Origin: Streptomyces mirabilis
Lineage (GTDB): Bacteria > Actinomycetota > Actinomycetes > Streptomycetales > Streptomycetaceae
Direction of reading: 5' to 3'
DNA: 64,000 nucleotides
Assembly (NCBI RefSeq): GCF_039503195.1
Contig: NZ_JBCJKP010000001.1
Coordinates: 7,254,001 to 7,318,000, forward strand
In this document: piece by piece, positions 1 to 11,837 of the stretch
Layout: every line of letters starts with the position of its first letter
Numbering within the stretch: position 1 is the stretch's first letter
The notes under the pieces: generated by a model
The model's input: only the letters and a program-made list of their open reading frames with translations
Databases searched by the model: none
Told to the model about the DNA's origin: nothing
Position numbers and translations under genes: made by a program

Positions 1-684
1 GCCAAGGAGGCGGGCGACAAGCCGCTGGGCTCGTACATCCTCTCCAGCATGAGCCGCCAGATGATCCACCTCGGCCGGCCCGACGACGCGCTCGAACTCA
101 TCCATCTGGCGCAGTACGGAAGCCGTGACTGCGCGAGCCCGCGCACCCAGGCCATGCTGTATGCGATGGAGGCCCGCGCCTACGCGAACATGGGCCAGCC
201 CGGAAAGTGCAAGCGGGCCGTCCGGATGGCCGAGGACAGCTTCGAGGACGTTCACGAGTGGGACGATCCGGACCCCGACTGGATCCGCTTCTTCTCGCTG
301 GCCGAGCTGCACGGCGAGAACTCGCACTCCTACCGCGACCTGGCCTACGTCGCGGGCCGCAGCCCCACGTACGCCTCGCTCGCCGAGCCCCTGATGCAGC
401 AGGCCGTCGACCTCTTCGCCAAGGACGGCGAGCACCAGCGTTCGTACGCACTCAATCTCATCGGCATGGCCACCGTGCACCTGCTGCGGCGCGAGCCCGA
501 GCAGAGTGCGGTATTGGCCAAGGACGCGATGGCGATCGCCAAGAAGGTGCGCTCCGAGCGCGTCAACACTCGTATCCGAAAGACGGTCGACACGGCCGTC
601 CGCGACTTCGGTGACCTCGCCGAGGTCGTGGACCTCACCGAGCAGCTCGCCGCCGACCTTCCCGAGACCGCGGAAGCGGTCTGA
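1..684 (+). CDS. nsdA: NsdA-like TPR regulator, C-terminal part (gene starts before the window)
   Basis: The frame is open from base 1, so only the last 227 residues are present. The visible part is helical and TPR-like (paired Ala/Leu-rich helices, for example around LELIHLAQYGSRDC and LNLIGMATVHLLRR), with no enzyme motif. In S. coelicolor the gene next to amtB is nsdA, a negative regulator of sporulation and antibiotic production. The identification rests on that synteny plus the TPR character, so it is an inference. A DNA-binding domain, if there is one, would lie upstream of the window. A 337-bp gap follows before amtB, so it is probably not co-transcribed with the nitrogen operon. Confidence 0.7.
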   Translation, partial: AKEAGDKPLGSYILSSMSRQMIHLGRPDDALELIHLAQYGSRDCASPRTQAMLYAMEARAYANMGQPGKCKRAVRMAEDSFEDVHEWDDPDPDWIRFFSLAELHGENSHSYRDLAYVAGRSPTYASLAEPLMQQAVDLFAKDGEHQRSYALNLIGMATVHLLRREPEQSAVLAKDAMAIAKKVRSERVNTRIRKTVDTAVRDFGDLAEVVDLTEQLAADLPETAEAV

Positions 685-2694
<2,010 letters not shown>

Positions 2695-2721
2695 ACAGAA
2701 GATCAGAACAGGAGCCACTGG

Positions 2722-5172
2722 GTGACGAGTACGGAGATGCGTACGGAAGCAGAGGACTCGGGACCCAGCGGCTATGCGGCGGCCCGGCTGCGCCTCCTCC
2801 AGGAGGGGGCGCAGTCCGGGCCGCCGCGCCGTGCCGCCCTCGCCGACCTCACGGACGAATGGCTGACGGGCCTGTTCGGCGCGGGTGCCGACGGACTGCG
2901 CGGCGTCTCGCTCGTCGCCGTCGGCGGCTACGGCCGCGGAGAACTCTCGCCACGCAGCGATCTCGACCTGCTGCTCCTGCACGACGGCGCCGACTCCGGC
3001 ACGGTCGCCGCGCTCGCCGACCGCATCTGGTACCCCATCTGGGACCTGGGCCTGGCCCTCGACCACTCGGTGCGTACGCCCGGCGAGGCACGCAAGACCG
3101 CGGGCGGGGACCTCAAGGTGCAGCTCGGCCTGCTGGACGCCCGCCACATCGCGGGCGACCTCGGCCTCACCGCCGGATTGCGTACGGCCGTCCTCGCCGA
3201 CTGGCGCAACCAGGCGCCGAAACGCCTCCCCGAACTCCAGGAGCTGTGCGCCGAGCGCGCCGAGCGTCAGGGCGAGCTGCAGTACCTCCTGGAACCGGAC
3301 CTGAAGGAGGCTCGCGGCGGCCTGCGCGACGCCACCGCCCTGCGTGCCGTCGCCGCCTCCTGGCTCGCTGACGCGCCCCGTGAGGGCCTCGCGGACGCCC
3401 GTCGCAGGCTCCTGGACGTCCGCGACGCCCTCCACCTCACCACCGGCCGTGCCACCGACCGCCTCGCGCTCCAGGAGCAGGACCAGGTCGCCGCCGAACT
3501 CGGACTCCTGGACGCCGACACCCTGCTGCGCCAGGTGTACGAGGCCGCGCGCGTCGTGTCGTACGCCAGTGACGTCACCTGGCGCGAGGTGGGGCGCGTG
3601 CTCAAGTCGCGCGCTGTGCGGCCACGGCTGCGCGCCATGCTCGGCGGCGGTGCCAAGCCCGCCGTGGAGCGCTCACCGCTCGCCGAGGGTGTGGTCGAGA
3701 TGGACGGCGAGGTGGTACTCGCCCGCGCCGCACGCCCCGAGCGCGACCCCGTACTCCCGCTGCGTGCCGCGGCCGCCGCCGCACAGGCCGGGCTTCCGCT
3801 CTCCCTGCACGCCGTACGGCGCATGGCCGCCGTCGCGCGCCCACTGCCCACGCCCTGGCCGGCCGAGGCCCGGGAACAGCTCGTCACGCTGCTCGGCTCG
3901 GGCCGCCCGACCATCGAGGTCTGGGAGGCACTGGAGGCCGAGGGCCTGATCACCCGGCTCCTGCCCGACTGGGAGCGGGTGCGCTGCCGCCCGCAGCGCA
4001 ACGCCGTGCACATCTGGACCGTCGACCGCCACCTCATCGAGACGGCCGTCCGCGCCTCCGAGCTGGCCCGCCGTGTGGGCCGCCCCGACCTCCTCCTCGT
4101 CTCCGCCCTGCTGCACGACATCGGCAAGGGCTGGCCCGGCGACCACTCCGTGGCCGGCGAGATCATCGCCCGGGACGTGGCCGCCCGCATCGGCTTCGAC
4201 CGCGCCGACGTGGCGGTGCTCGCCACCCTCGTACGCCATCACCTGCTGCTCATCGACACCGCGACCCGACGCGACCTGGAGGACCCGGCGACCGTCCGCT
4301 CGGTCGCCGAGGCCGTCGGATCGCAGAGCACCCTCGAACTGCTGCACGCCCTCACCGAGGCGGACGCGCTGGCCACCGGGCCCGCGGCCTGGTCCTCCTG
4401 GCGCGGATCCCTCGTCGCCGACCTGGTCAAACGGGTCGCCGCCGTGCTCGCCGGAGACGCCCCCGAGGAGCCCGAGGCCGCCGCGCCCACGGCCGAGCAG
4501 GAGCGGCTCGCCATCGAGGCGTTCCGCACCGGAGGCCCCGTACTGGCACTGCGCGCGCAGACCGAACCGCCCACCGAGGAGGAGCCCACCGGCGATCCCG
4601 AGCCCCTGGGCGTGGAACTGCTCATCGCCGTGCCCGACCAGCCCGGAGTGCTCCCCGCGGTCGCCGGTGTCCTCGCGATGCACCGCCTGACCGTGCGCAC
4701 GGCCGAGCTGCGCGCCCTGGACCTGCCCGACGGCGTCGAGGGCTCGGTGCTGCTGCTCAACTGGCGGGTCGCCGCGGAGTACGGCTCCCTGCCGCAGGCC
4801 GCCCGACTGCGCGCCGACCTGGTGCGCTCCCTGGACGGCTCCCTGGACATCGCGGCCCGACTCGCCGAGCGCGACGCCGCCTATCCGCGCCGCCGGGGCA
4901 CGATCGCGCCGCCGCCCCGGGTGACGGTCGCCTCCGCCGCCTCCCGCCACGCGACGGTCATCGAGGTCCGCGCCCACGACGCTCCCGGCCTGCTGCACCG
5001 CATCGGGCGGGCCCTGGAGGACGCGAGCGTATGGGTGCGTAGCATGCATGTCTCCACCCTCGGCGCCAACGCCGTGGACGCCTTCTACGTGACCGGCCCC
5101 AAGGGCGCGCCCCTGCCGGCGGAGGAGGCGGTTTCGGTGGCGCGTGGGCTGGAGGAGATGCTGCGGGGATGA
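2722..5172 (+). CDS. glnD: PII adenylyltransferase / nucleotidyltransferase GlnD
   Basis: This enzyme modifies and demodifies GlnK on Tyr51. In 816 residues the domains run in order: nucleotidyltransferase (GGYGRGELSPRSDLD at residues 68-82, with the metal-binding DxD), a linker, an HD hydrolase domain around residue 465 (ALLHDIGKGWPGDHS), then two C-terminal ACT domains (from about residues 630 and 740) that would bind glutamine. It starts at GTG with an AGGAG site 6 nt upstream, and the 27-nt gap after glnK supports one operon. In Streptomyces the GlnD orthologue works as an adenylyltransferase; that activity is family knowledge, not visible in the sequence. Confidence 0.94.
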   Translation: MTSTEMRTEAEDSGPSGYAAARLRLLQEGAQSGPPRRAALADLTDEWLTGLFGAGADGLRGVSLVAVGGYGRGELSPRSDLDLLLLHDGADSGTVAALADRIWYPIWDLGLALDHSVRTPGEARKTAGGDLKVQLGLLDARHIAGDLGLTAGLRTAVLADWRNQAPKRLPELQELCAERAERQGELQYLLEPDLKEARGGLRDATALRAVAASWLADAPREGLADARRRLLDVRDALHLTTGRATDRLALQEQDQVAAELGLLDADTLLRQVYEAARVVSYASDVTWREVGRVLKSRAVRPRLRAMLGGGAKPAVERSPLAEGVVEMDGEVVLARAARPERDPVLPLRAAAAAAQAGLPLSLHAVRRMAAVARPLPTPWPAEAREQLVTLLGSGRPTIEVWEALEAEGLITRLLPDWERVRCRPQRNAVHIWTVDRHLIETAVRASELARRVGRPDLLLVSALLHDIGKGWPGDHSVAGEIIARDVAARIGFDRADVAVLATLVRHHLLLIDTATRRDLEDPATVRSVAEAVGSQSTLELLHALTEADALATGPAAWSSWRGSLVADLVKRVAAVLAGDAPEEPEAAAPTAEQERLAIEAFRTGGPVLALRAQTEPPTEEEPTGDPEPLGVELLIAVPDQPGVLPAVAGVLAMHRLTVRTAELRALDLPDGVEGSVLLLNWRVAAEYGSLPQAARLRADLVRSLDGSLDIAARLAERDAAYPRRRGTIAPPPRVTVASAASRHATVIEVRAHDAPGLLHRIGRALEDASVWVRSMHVSTLGANAVDAFYVTGPKGAPLPAEEAVSVARGLEEMLRG

Positions 5173-5333
5173 CCTCGTGGCAGATGCTGCGGGAGTGACC
5201 TCGCGGTCCTTTCTCCGTCCATCGACCGTGGTCCCTGTCGGGTATTCGCACCGGGCAGGGGACACCAACCCTTTTCGGGCAGATACCCTGGAGGGCAACC
5301 CAACCGCCCCCGACTCCGAGGACCGACGCCACC

Positions 5334-6887
5334 GTGTTCGATACCCTCTCAGACCGCCTGAGCGCGACTTTCAAAAACCTCCGCGGGAAAGGCCGGCTCT
5401 CCGAGGCGGACATCGACGCCACGGCCCGCGAGATCCGTATCGCGCTCCTCGAAGCCGATGTGGCCCTGCCGGTCGTGCGGACCTTCATCAAGAACGTCAA
5501 GGAGCGCGCCCTCGGCTCCGAGGTCTCCAAGGCGCTGAACCCGGCCCAGCAGGTCCTGAAGATCGTGAACGACGAGCTCGTCACGATCCTCGGTGGCGAG
5601 ACCCGCCGCCTGCGGTTCGCCAAGAACCCGCCCACCGTGATCATGCTCGCGGGTCTTCAGGGTGCCGGTAAGACCACGCTCGCCGGAAAGCTCGGCAAGT
5701 GGCTCAAGGACCAGGGCCACTCCCCGCTGCTGGTCGCCGCCGACCTCCAGCGCCCGAACGCCGTGAACCAGCTGAGCGTCGTCGCCGAGCGCGCCGGTGT
5801 GGCCGTCTACGCCCCCGAGCCGGGCAACGGCGTCGGTGACCCGGTCAAGGTCGCCAAGGACTCCATGGAGTTCGCGAAGACCAAGGTCCACGACATCGTG
5901 ATCGTGGACACCGCTGGCCGCCTCGGCATCGACCAGGAGATGATGAAGCAGGCCGCGGACATCCGCGACGTCGTCTCCCCGGACGAGATCCTCTTCGTCG
6001 TCGACGCGATGATCGGTCAGGACGCGGTCAACACCGCCGAGGCCTTCCGCGACGGCGTCGGCTTCGACGGCGTCGTCCTGTCGAAGCTCGACGGTGACGC
6101 CCGCGGTGGTGCCGCGCTCTCCATCGCCTCGGTCACCGGCAAGCCGATCATGTTCGCGTCGAACGGCGAGAAGCTCGACGACTTCGACGCCTTCCACCCG
6201 GACCGGATGGCCTCCCGCATCCTCGACATGGGTGACCTGCTCACCCTGATCGAGCAGGCGGAGAAGACGTTCAGCCAAGAAGAGGCCGAGAAGATGGCCT
6301 CCAAGCTGGCGTCCAAGAAGGGCCAGGACTTCACCCTGGACGACTTCCTGGCCCAGATGGAGCAGGTCAGGAAGATGGGCAGCATCAGCAAGCTGCTCGG
6401 CATGCTCCCGGGCATGGGCCAGATCAAGGACCAGATCAACAACCTCGACGAGCGCGACGTCGACCGCACGGCCGCCATCATCAAGTCGATGACGCCGGGC
6501 GAGCGCCAGGAGCCGACGATCATCAACGGCTCGCGCCGCGCCCGTATCGCCAAGGGCTCGGGTGTCGAGGTCAGCGCGGTCAAGAACCTGGTCGAGCGCT
6601 TCTTCGAGGCCCGCAAGATGATGTCCCGCATGGCCCAGGGCGGCGGCATGCCCGGAATGCCCGGAATCCCGGGCATGGGCGGCGGCCCCGGCCGGGCCAA
6701 GAAGAAGCAGAAGGTGGCCAAGGGCAAGCAGCGCTCCGGCAACCCGATGAAGCGCAAGCAGCAGGAGGAAGAGGCCGCGGCCCGCCGTGAGGCCGGTGCC
6801 CAGCCGGGCGGCGCCTTCGGCCTGCCGGCCGGCCAGCAGGCTCAGGACTTCGAGCTGCCGGACGAGTTCAAGAAGTTCATGGGCTGA
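5334..6887 (+). CDS. ffh: signal recognition particle GTPase Ffh
   Basis: This is the protein subunit of the signal recognition particle; it binds 4.5S-type RNA and signal sequences and docks on FtsY. It has an N-terminal helical bundle, then a GTPase domain with GLQGAGKTTL, DTAGRLG and SKLDGDARGG. A methionine-rich M domain follows (KLLGMLPGMGQIKD, then ARKMMSRMAQGGGMPGMP). The tail is a basic, lysine-rich extension typical of actinobacteria; total length is 517. It starts at GTG. A strong terminator follows at 6953-6998, so this is likely a single-gene unit. Confidence 0.95.
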   Translation: MFDTLSDRLSATFKNLRGKGRLSEADIDATAREIRIALLEADVALPVVRTFIKNVKERALGSEVSKALNPAQQVLKIVNDELVTILGGETRRLRFAKNPPTVIMLAGLQGAGKTTLAGKLGKWLKDQGHSPLLVAADLQRPNAVNQLSVVAERAGVAVYAPEPGNGVGDPVKVAKDSMEFAKTKVHDIVIVDTAGRLGIDQEMMKQAADIRDVVSPDEILFVVDAMIGQDAVNTAEAFRDGVGFDGVVLSKLDGDARGGAALSIASVTGKPIMFASNGEKLDDFDAFHPDRMASRILDMGDLLTLIEQAEKTFSQEEAEKMASKLASKKGQDFTLDDFLAQMEQVRKMGSISKLLGMLPGMGQIKDQINNLDERDVDRTAAIIKSMTPGERQEPTIINGSRRARIAKGSGVEVSAVKNLVERFFEARKMMSRMAQGGGMPGMPGIPGMGGGPGRAKKKQKVAKGKQRSGNPMKRKQQEEEAAARREAGAQPGGAFGLPAGQQAQDFELPDEFKKFMG

Positions 6888-6952
6888 CGATTCGTTTCCG
6901 TACCGGGGCTTCCGTACGGCTTCCTCGGTACGGGGGTCGTTCTCGTACGTCA

Positions 6953-6998
6953 CTGGGGGCACCCCTCGTCGGAGGGGTGCCCCCAGCGGCAGTTTTTT
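6953..6998 (+). terminator. rho-independent terminator after ffh
   Basis: A perfect 15-bp stem (6953-6967 pairing with 6972-6986), a 4-nt loop GTCG, and a run of six T at 6993-6998. It is the clearest intrinsic terminator in the window. Confidence 0.93.
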
Positions 6999-7037
6999 GC
7001 GCATGCTGGCGAGTATTTCGTGTCGTAACGTCCTCAT

Positions 7038-8975
7038 ATGAGTAACCCTGTGCCGCCGCGCAAGGACCCTGACCAGCCGTGGCGTACCGAGGGAACGCCA
7101 GCGGACTCGACCGGTCCGCCCTCCGGGAGAAGGAAGATGCCCGGGGGCTGGATCGGCCTCGTCGTCGCCGTCCTGGTCGTGTTCGTGATCGCCCTCCTGG
7201 TGCTGTCCTTCTTCAACGAGGGCACCGAGCCGACGATCTCGTACACGGAGTTCAGCAAGCAGGTCGACAACGACAACGTCACCAAGATCTACTCCAAGGG
7301 CGACGCGATCCAGGGCCAGCTCAAGACAGCCCAGGCCAATCCGGACGGCGGCGCGAAGTACACCAAGTTCAAGACCCAGCGCCCGTCCTTCGCGGACGAC
7401 AAACTCTGGCAGAACCTGGAGAAACACCAGGTCACGGTGACCGCCTCACCAGTGGTCCAGCAGCGCAGCTTCCTCTCCAACCTGCTGATCTCCCTGGCCC
7501 CGATCGTGCTCCTGGTAGTGCTGTGGATGTTCTTCGCCCGGCGGCTGCGGACGGGCCTCGGAGGCCCGGGCGGCATGCTCGGCCGCAAGGCACCCCCGAA
7601 ACCGGTCGAACTGCAGCCCGGCGCCCAGCGCACGACCTTCGCCGACGTGGCCGGAATCGACGAGGTCGAGGGCGAACTGAACGACATCGTCGACTTCCTC
7701 AAGAATCCGGACGAGTACCGCAAGATGGGTGCGAAGATGCCGCGCGGTGTGCTCCTCGCGGGTGCGCCCGGCACGGGAAAGACCCTTCTCGCGCGCGCCG
7801 TGGCGGGGGAGGCGGGCGTTCCGTTCTTCTCGGCCTCGGCATCGGAGTTCATCGAGATGATCGTGGGCGTGGGCGCGTCCCGGGTCCGGGAACTCTTCGC
7901 CGAGGCCCGAAAAGTGGCCCCTTCGATCATCTTCATCGACGAGATCGACACCATCGGGCGGTCCCGGGCCGGCGGCTCGGCGATGGGCGGGCACGACGAG
8001 CGCGAGCAGACCCTGAACCAGATCCTCACCGAGATGGACGGCTTCTCGGGCTTCGAGGGCGTCATCGTCATCGCGGCGACGAACCGTGCGGACATCCTGG
8101 ACCCGGCGCTGACCCGCCCCGGCCGCTTCGACCGGATCGTCAACGTCGCGCCCCCCGACCGCCGTGGCCGTGAGGCGATCCTGCGGATCCACACCCGCGA
8201 GATCCCGCTGTCCCCGGAAGTGGACCTGGCCCAGGTGGCCCGCACGACGCCGGGCATGACGGGTGCGGATCTGGCCAACCTCGCCAACGAGGCGGCGCTG
8301 CTCGCCGTCAAGCGCAAGCAGGCCGAGGTGGCGCCGCCGGACCTCTCCGAGGCGCTGGAGAAGGTGCAGCTCGGTGCGGAGCGTTCCCTGGTGATGCCCT
8401 ACGAGGAGCGCCGCCGGACCGCGTACCACGAGAGCGGCCACGCCCTTCTCGGCATGCTGCAGCCGGGTGCCGACCCGGTTCGCAAGATCACCATCGTCCC
8501 GCGCGGGCGCGCGCTGGGCGTCACGCTCTCGACACCGGACACCGACCGGTACTCGTACACCGAGGAGTACCTGCGCGGCCGGATCATCGGTGCCCTGGGG
8601 GGCATGGCCGCCGAACACGTCGTCTACGGAGTCGTCACGACCGGCTCCGAGAACGACCTCGAACAGGTCACCAACGTCGTTCGCGGCATGGTCGCCCGCT
8701 GGGGCATGAGCGAACGGGTCGGCCGCCTCTCCGCCCTCCCGAGCGACGCCCAGCAGGCCTACGGCCTCGCCGCCGCGCCGGCCACGCTCGACTCCATCGA
8801 CCACGAGATGCGGCGCATCGTCGACGAGTGCTACGAGGAGGCGTGCCAGAAGCTCCGCGACCACCGGGACCAACTGAACGCCCTCGCGGAGGCCCTCCTC
8901 GCGAACGAGACGCTGGAGGAGGCACAGGCGTACCGGATCGCGGGCGTGACACGCGTGAAGAAGGAGGAGGTGTGA
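7038..8975 (+). CDS. ftsH: ATP-dependent zinc metalloprotease FtsH
   Basis: A membrane-anchored AAA+ protease of 645 residues. A transmembrane segment near the N-terminus ([20 protein letters not shown]) is followed by an outer domain and a second membrane segment ([19 protein letters not shown]). The AAA domain has Walker A GAPGTGKT near residue 241, Walker B IIFIDEID, and the second region of homology (RPGRFDR). The protease domain carries the zinc motif HESGH near residue 463. It would degrade misfolded membrane proteins and selected regulators. It is flanked on both sides by strong terminators, so it appears monocistronic. Confidence 0.95.
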   Translation: MSNPVPPRKDPDQPWRTEGTPADSTGPPSGRRKMPGGWIGLVVAVLVVFVIALLVLSFFNEGTEPTISYTEFSKQVDNDNVTKIYSKGDAIQGQLKTAQANPDGGAKYTKFKTQRPSFADDKLWQNLEKHQVTVTASPVVQQRSFLSNLLISLAPIVLLVVLWMFFARRLRTGLGGPGGMLGRKAPPKPVELQPGAQRTTFADVAGIDEVEGELNDIVDFLKNPDEYRKMGAKMPRGVLLAGAPGTGKTLLARAVAGEAGVPFFSASASEFIEMIVGVGASRVRELFAEARKVAPSIIFIDEIDTIGRSRAGGSAMGGHDEREQTLNQILTEMDGFSGFEGVIVIAATNRADILDPALTRPGRFDRIVNVAPPDRRGREAILRIHTREIPLSPEVDLAQVARTTPGMTGADLANLANEAALLAVKRKQAEVAPPDLSEALEKVQLGAERSLVMPYEERRRTAYHESGHALLGMLQPGADPVRKITIVPRGRALGVTLSTPDTDRYSYTEEYLRGRIIGALGGMAAEHVVYGVVTTGSENDLEQVTNVVRGMVARWGMSERVGRLSALPSDAQQAYGLAAAPATLDSIDHEMRRIVDECYEEACQKLRDHRDQLNALAEALLANETLEEAQAYRIAGVTRVKKEEV

Positions 8976-9021
8976 GACTCCGTCCCGAAACTGTTCGGCC
9001 GCGGGTGGGCGGGGGTTGCTC

Positions 9022-9074
9022 GCGCAGTTCCCCGGCACCCCTTCTTAGGGGCCCGGGGAACTGCGCAATCTTTT
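9022..9074. terminator. bidirectional terminator between ftsH and the convergent methyltransferase gene
   Basis: A 14-bp stem (9022-9035 with 9053-9066) with arms reading GCGCAGTTCCCCGG, followed by AATCTTTT. A second GC-rich inverted repeat lies just after it, near 9083-9098. This arm sequence is a common Streptomyces intergenic terminator-repeat type (from memory). It lies tail-to-tail between two genes and could serve both. Confidence 0.75.
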
Positions 9075-9144
9075 GGCGGGGTCCGGGGGCGGAGCCCCGA
9101 GGGATGGGACGGGCAGGGGCGGCGGGGGCGTGCATCCGACGACC

Positions 9145-9972
9145 TCAGCCCGTGCGCGCGATCAAGTACCTGAAGACGTTCGGCATCCACACCGTGCCGT
9201 CCCCGCGCTGATACGGATGCAGTGCCTCCGTCAGCTCCTTGCCGACCTGCACCACATCCGTCGCACCGACCGCCGCGTCGAACAGCCCGGTCGACAACAA
9301 CCCCCGCACCGCGCTCTCCACGTCCGCGTACCCGAACGGACACGCCACCCGCCCGGACCCGTCCGGCCGGAGCCCGGCCCGCTGGGCCACCTCCTCCAGG
9401 TCGTCCCGGCGAGGAGCCTGCCCGCACCCCTCGCCCGGCAGCACCGCGGACGTGGCACACCGCTCCGGCGGCCCCCATCCGACCAGCACCACGGCCGCCC
9501 CCCGCTCGGCGAGCGGAGTCGCCGCCGACAGCAACTCCCCGAGTTCCTCGGCGTCCCCCGGCGCGCACCCGATCGGCTCGAACGCGGTCACCAGGGTGTA
9601 CGCGGCCGCCGTCGGGTCGGCGAGGTCCGAGGGGGACCCCTCCACGATCCGGGCGTCGCCACGCGCGCGTGTGCCCCACCCGTCCGGCAGTAACCGTTCC
9701 CGCGCGAGCGCCACCCGTTCGGGCGAAGAGGAGTCGACGCCGGTCACCGCCGCTCCCCGGGAGGCCGCCATCAGAAGGGCCAGCCCCGTACCGCAGCGCA
9801 GGCCGAGGACCCGCGTCCCGGCGCCCACTTCGAGCCGCTCGTACACGGCTTCGTAGAGCGGCACCAGCATCCGCTCCTGGATCTCGGCCCAGTCACGCGC
9901 GCGTGCACACGGATCCACCCGGGGCGGCGCAGCCGCGTGAGGTAGGTGATGCCGCACGAGCGTAGGTGTCAT
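9145..9972 (-). CDS. SAM-dependent methyltransferase with a TTA codon
   Basis: A 275-residue class I methyltransferase. The SAM-binding motif I reads VLGLRCGTGLALLMA (residues 55-69), followed by an acidic residue after the next strand (VTGVDSSS). Substrate unknown. The start at MTPTLV was chosen because a longer frame begins with an unconserved basic stretch; the ribosome binding site is weak. Leu94 is encoded by TTA (complement of 9691-9693), the rare codon read by bldA tRNA, so expression is probably linked to development. It is convergent with ftsH and divergent from proS. Confidence 0.75.
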   Translation of the reverse strand: MTPTLVRHHLPHAAAPPRVDPCARARDWAEIQERMLVPLYEAVYERLEVGAGTRVLGLRCGTGLALLMAASRGAAVTGVDSSSPERVALARERLLPDGWGTRARGDARIVEGSPSDLADPTAAAYTLVTAFEPIGCAPGDAEELGELLSAATPLAERGAAVVLVGWGPPERCATSAVLPGEGCGQAPRRDDLEEVAQRAGLRPDGSGRVACPFGYADVESAVRGLLSTGLFDAAVGATDVVQVGKELTEALHPYQRGDGTVWMPNVFRYLIARTG

Positions 9973-10170
9973 CGAAAGCGCCCCAATCCGCCGAGAGTTG
10001 CCGCTGCGCCCCGTTTTCCTTGCCCCCGTGCAGTGCGCTCGCTCTTCCCCGTATGTCAGGTAACTCCGCACTCGTCGCGCCGTCCAGGGGTTGTGGCGCG
10101 CTGCTTGCGCGCTGTCCGCGCGCGGCACAAGAATTCACATGCCGGCAACGTGTGCCCGTACCATCGCGCC

Positions 10171-11586
10171 ATGGCAAAGGCACCCGTTCTCACGCCCCAG
10201 GCGGACGACTTCCCGCGCTGGTACCAGGATCTGATCGCCAAGGCCGAACTGGCCGACAACGGACCGGTGCGCGGCTCCATGGTCATCCGACCGTACGGGT
10301 ACGGGCTGTGGGAGCGGATGCAGGCGGAGATGGACGCCCGCATCAAGGAGACGGGTACCCAGAACGCGTACTTCCCGTTGCTGATCCCGCAGTCGTACTT
10401 CACCAAGGAGGCCGACCACGTCGAGGGCTTCGCACCGGAGCTCGCGGTGGTCACGCACGGCGGCGGCAAGGAGCTCGAGGAGCCCGCGGTCGTCCGACCC
10501 ACCTCCGAGATGATCATCAACGACTACTTCTCGAAGTGGGTGCAGAGCTACCGCGACCTGCCGCTGCTGATCAACCAGTGGGCGAACGTGGTCCGTTGGG
10601 AGCTGCGGCCCCGCCTCTTCCTGCGTACGTCCGAGTTCCTCTGGCAGGAGGGCCACACCGCGCACGCCACGTACGAGGACGCCCGCGACTTCGCCGCGCA
10701 CATCCACCGCCAGGTGTACGAGGACTTCATGCTGAACGTCCTCGGCATGGATGTCGTCCCCGGCCGCAAGACGGTCAAGGAGCGTTTCGCGGGCGCCATC
10801 AACACCCTCACGCTCGAAGGCATGATGGGCGACGGCAAGGCCCTTCAGATGGCCACCAGCCACGAGCTGGGCCAGAACTTCGCCAAGGTCTTCAACACCC
10901 GGTACCTGTCGAAGGAAGGCAAGCAGGAGCTGGTCTGGCAGACCTCCTGGGGCTCGACGACCCGCATGATCGGCGCCCTGGTGATGATGCACGGCGACGA
11001 CAACGGACTGCGCGTCCCGCCGCGGCTCGCCCAGATCCAGGCCGTCGTCCTCGCGATCAAGGGCGACGAGGCGGTTCTGGCCAAGGTCCGCGAAATCGGT
11101 GACCGGTTGAAGGCGGCGGGTGTACGCGTCCACGTGGACGACCGCACCGACGTCCCGTTCGGGCGGCGCGCCGTCGACTGGGAACTCAAGGGCGTCCCCG
11201 TCCGTGTCGAGGTCGGTCCCCGTGACCTGGAGAACGGCACCGCGATGCTGGCCCGCCGTATCCCCGGCGGCAAGGAACCGGTCGCCATCGACGCTCTGGT
11301 GGAACTGCTCCCCACCGTCCTCGAAGAGGACCAGGCGCTGCTTCTGAAGCAGTCGCGTGAGCGCAGGGAGTCCCGCACCGCGGAGGTGTCGACGATCCGG
11401 GAGGCCGTCGAGACGGCCACCGCCGGCGGCTGGGCGCGCATTCCGTGGGCCGACCTCGGAGAAGAGGGCGAGGCCGAACTCGCCGAGCACTCCGTGACCG
11501 TACGGTGTCTGGTCGCCGAGGACGGGTCGGTGCCCGACACCGACGACGCACCCGGTAACGTCGCGGTCGTCGCGCGCGCTTACTGA
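10171..11586 (+). CDS. proS: prolyl-tRNA synthetase, archaeal/eukaryotic type
   Basis: Charges tRNA-Pro with proline. It is 471 residues, shorter than the usual bacterial enzyme (about 560-570) because it lacks the editing insertion between motifs 2 and 3. Class II motifs are visible: VVRPTSEMII, the WELRPRLFLRTSEFLWQEGH region typical of the archaeal/eukaryotic form, and a C-terminal anticodon domain (VHVDDRTDVPFGRRAVDWEL). A C-terminal zinc-type extension is present only in reduced form. The start is ATG at MAKAPVL; the frame extends upstream without support. Streptomyces genomes usually also carry a bacterial-type ProRS elsewhere, so this may be a second copy. Confidence 0.92.
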   Translation: MAKAPVLTPQADDFPRWYQDLIAKAELADNGPVRGSMVIRPYGYGLWERMQAEMDARIKETGTQNAYFPLLIPQSYFTKEADHVEGFAPELAVVTHGGGKELEEPAVVRPTSEMIINDYFSKWVQSYRDLPLLINQWANVVRWELRPRLFLRTSEFLWQEGHTAHATYEDARDFAAHIHRQVYEDFMLNVLGMDVVPGRKTVKERFAGAINTLTLEGMMGDGKALQMATSHELGQNFAKVFNTRYLSKEGKQELVWQTSWGSTTRMIGALVMMHGDDNGLRVPPRLAQIQAVVLAIKGDEAVLAKVREIGDRLKAAGVRVHVDDRTDVPFGRRAVDWELKGVPVRVEVGPRDLENGTAMLARRIPGGKEPVAIDALVELLPTVLEEDQALLLKQSRERRESRTAEVSTIREAVETATAGGWARIPWADLGEEGEAELAEHSVTVRCLVAEDGSVPDTDDAPGNVAVVARAY

Positions 11587-11638
11587 GTAGGCCCGCAGGG
11601 AGGCCGAAACGCCTCTTGCGCATCTGATGACCACAGGG

Positions 11639-11673
11639 GCCCCGGCGCGCGGACACCCTCTACGCGCCGGGGC
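11639..11673 (+). terminator. GC-rich hairpin after proS
   Basis: An 11-bp perfect stem (11639-11649 with 11663-11673) and a 13-nt loop, about 50 nt after the proS stop. There is no T run, which is common for Streptomyces terminators. Confidence 0.6.
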
Positions 11674-11837
11674 GTACGCGTTACTACGTACCGGCTTGGT
11701 GCGAGCTGTGAGGCTTCTCCGCAGATCAGCGCACCCGCCCTCGTCCGGACGCATCAGCGGCAACTGACGGGTACGTGCAAATTATTTGGGATGCCCCGGA
11801 ATAGGAACACAGAGGCCCCCCGGCTCGTTGTCATTAC

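Noticed and set aside
5349..7427. A 692-codon minus-strand frame across ffh and ftsH
   Set aside because: Same shadow signature; it spans two genes and the clear terminator between them.
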